Shown one piece after another: positions 63,958-64,000 of a stretch of DNA of 64,000 nt. The notes under the pieces are model-generated. The model had not been told where the DNA came from. It saw nothing but the letters and a program-made list of their open reading frames with translations, and made no database searches. The stretch covers positions 496,001-560,000 of the forward strand of contig NZ_JAGHKQ010000001.1 of the NCBI RefSeq assembly GCF_017742235.1. The letters run 5' to 3'. Source of the DNA: Bacillus sp. 165 (GTDB taxonomy: Bacteria; Bacillota; Bacilli; Bacillales; Bacillaceae_G). Each line of letters starts with the position of its first letter. Position 1 is the first letter of the stretch. The position numbers and the translations under genes were made by a program.

Positions 63958-64000
63958 AGTTTACAAGACGCTGCGCTTCACGCAGTTGAAACGTTCTTAC
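63956..64000 (-). CDS. spx: Spx, C-terminal end only
   Basis: The last 14 codons and stop of a gene that runs off the right edge: VRTFQLREAQRLVN. This matches the C-terminus of the redox regulator Spx, which ends in a very similar sequence and is recognised there by ClpXP with YjbH. Gene order (spx next to yjbE and mecA) agrees. The rest of the protein is outside the window. Confidence 0.85.
   Translation of the reverse strand, partial: VRTFQLREAQRLVN

Overview
The window is a low-GC Bacillaceae chromosome, most like the Bacillus cereus branch. The evidence is gene order and gene content. The right half is largely collinear with the yjb and yjc regions of Bacillus subtilis: spx-yjbE-mecA-cls-coiA-pepF-yjbH-yjbI-yjbK-yjbL-relQ-nadK-rluD-prpE-rodA/ftsW-mgtE-fabI, then spore coat genes (cotW-like, cotX-like, cotO, cotY/exsY-like), then yjcA-yjcD-yjcF-yjcG-yjcH. 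The exosporium-type CotY/ExsY protein and tandem yrzI genes fit a spore former near B. cereus. No rRNA, tRNA or CRISPR array was seen.

Region 1-16.2 kb is accessory. It holds a minus-strand island with two different, apparently complete tRNA-guanine-transglycosylase (TGT) fold proteins: an 839-residue DUF6884-TGT fusion and a stand-alone 308-residue enzyme. A 248-residue winged-helix-like protein, a 915-residue P-loop ATPase and the start of a RapA/SNF2-like protein (cut by the window edge) go with them. This resembles the Dpd systems that put 7-deazaguanines into DNA and restrict unmodified DNA, but in a compact, possibly undescribed arrangement. A decayed IS4-type element splits the island and an intact IS630-type element with a -1 frameshift borders it. 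Next come a MazG-like pyrophosphohydrolase plus PLD-helicase pair, a methyltransferase divergent from a TetR regulator with three operator palindromes, and a DUF4145 protein.

Region 16.3-28.7 kb is mostly ordinary metabolism and transport: GNAT, glutathionyl-hydroquinone reductase, MFS pumps, aspartokinase III, an NRDE protein, cysteine synthase, a PerM-type permease, DUF817 and MOSC proteins. Region 28.8-30.5 kb is rich in very small genes, including three yrzI paralogues, two 18-codon ORFs with strong ribosome sites and a triple tandem terminator. Region 30.7-38.1 kb has lactate permease, a haem-type membrane protein, an orphan T-box leader, a Na+/proline symporter, and an rtcB gene with a truncated Cas4-like nuclease lying between two 39-bp direct copies of one terminator.

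Region 38-64 kb is conserved backbone. It groups DNA uptake and repair (coiA, yjcD), proteolysis control (spx, mecA, yjbH, pepF), the stringent response (relQ), NADP supply (nadK), lipid synthesis (fabI with a FapR-like site, cls) and the outer spore coat. Start codons were chosen from ribosome-binding sites, so many genes here are shorter than the longest open frame.
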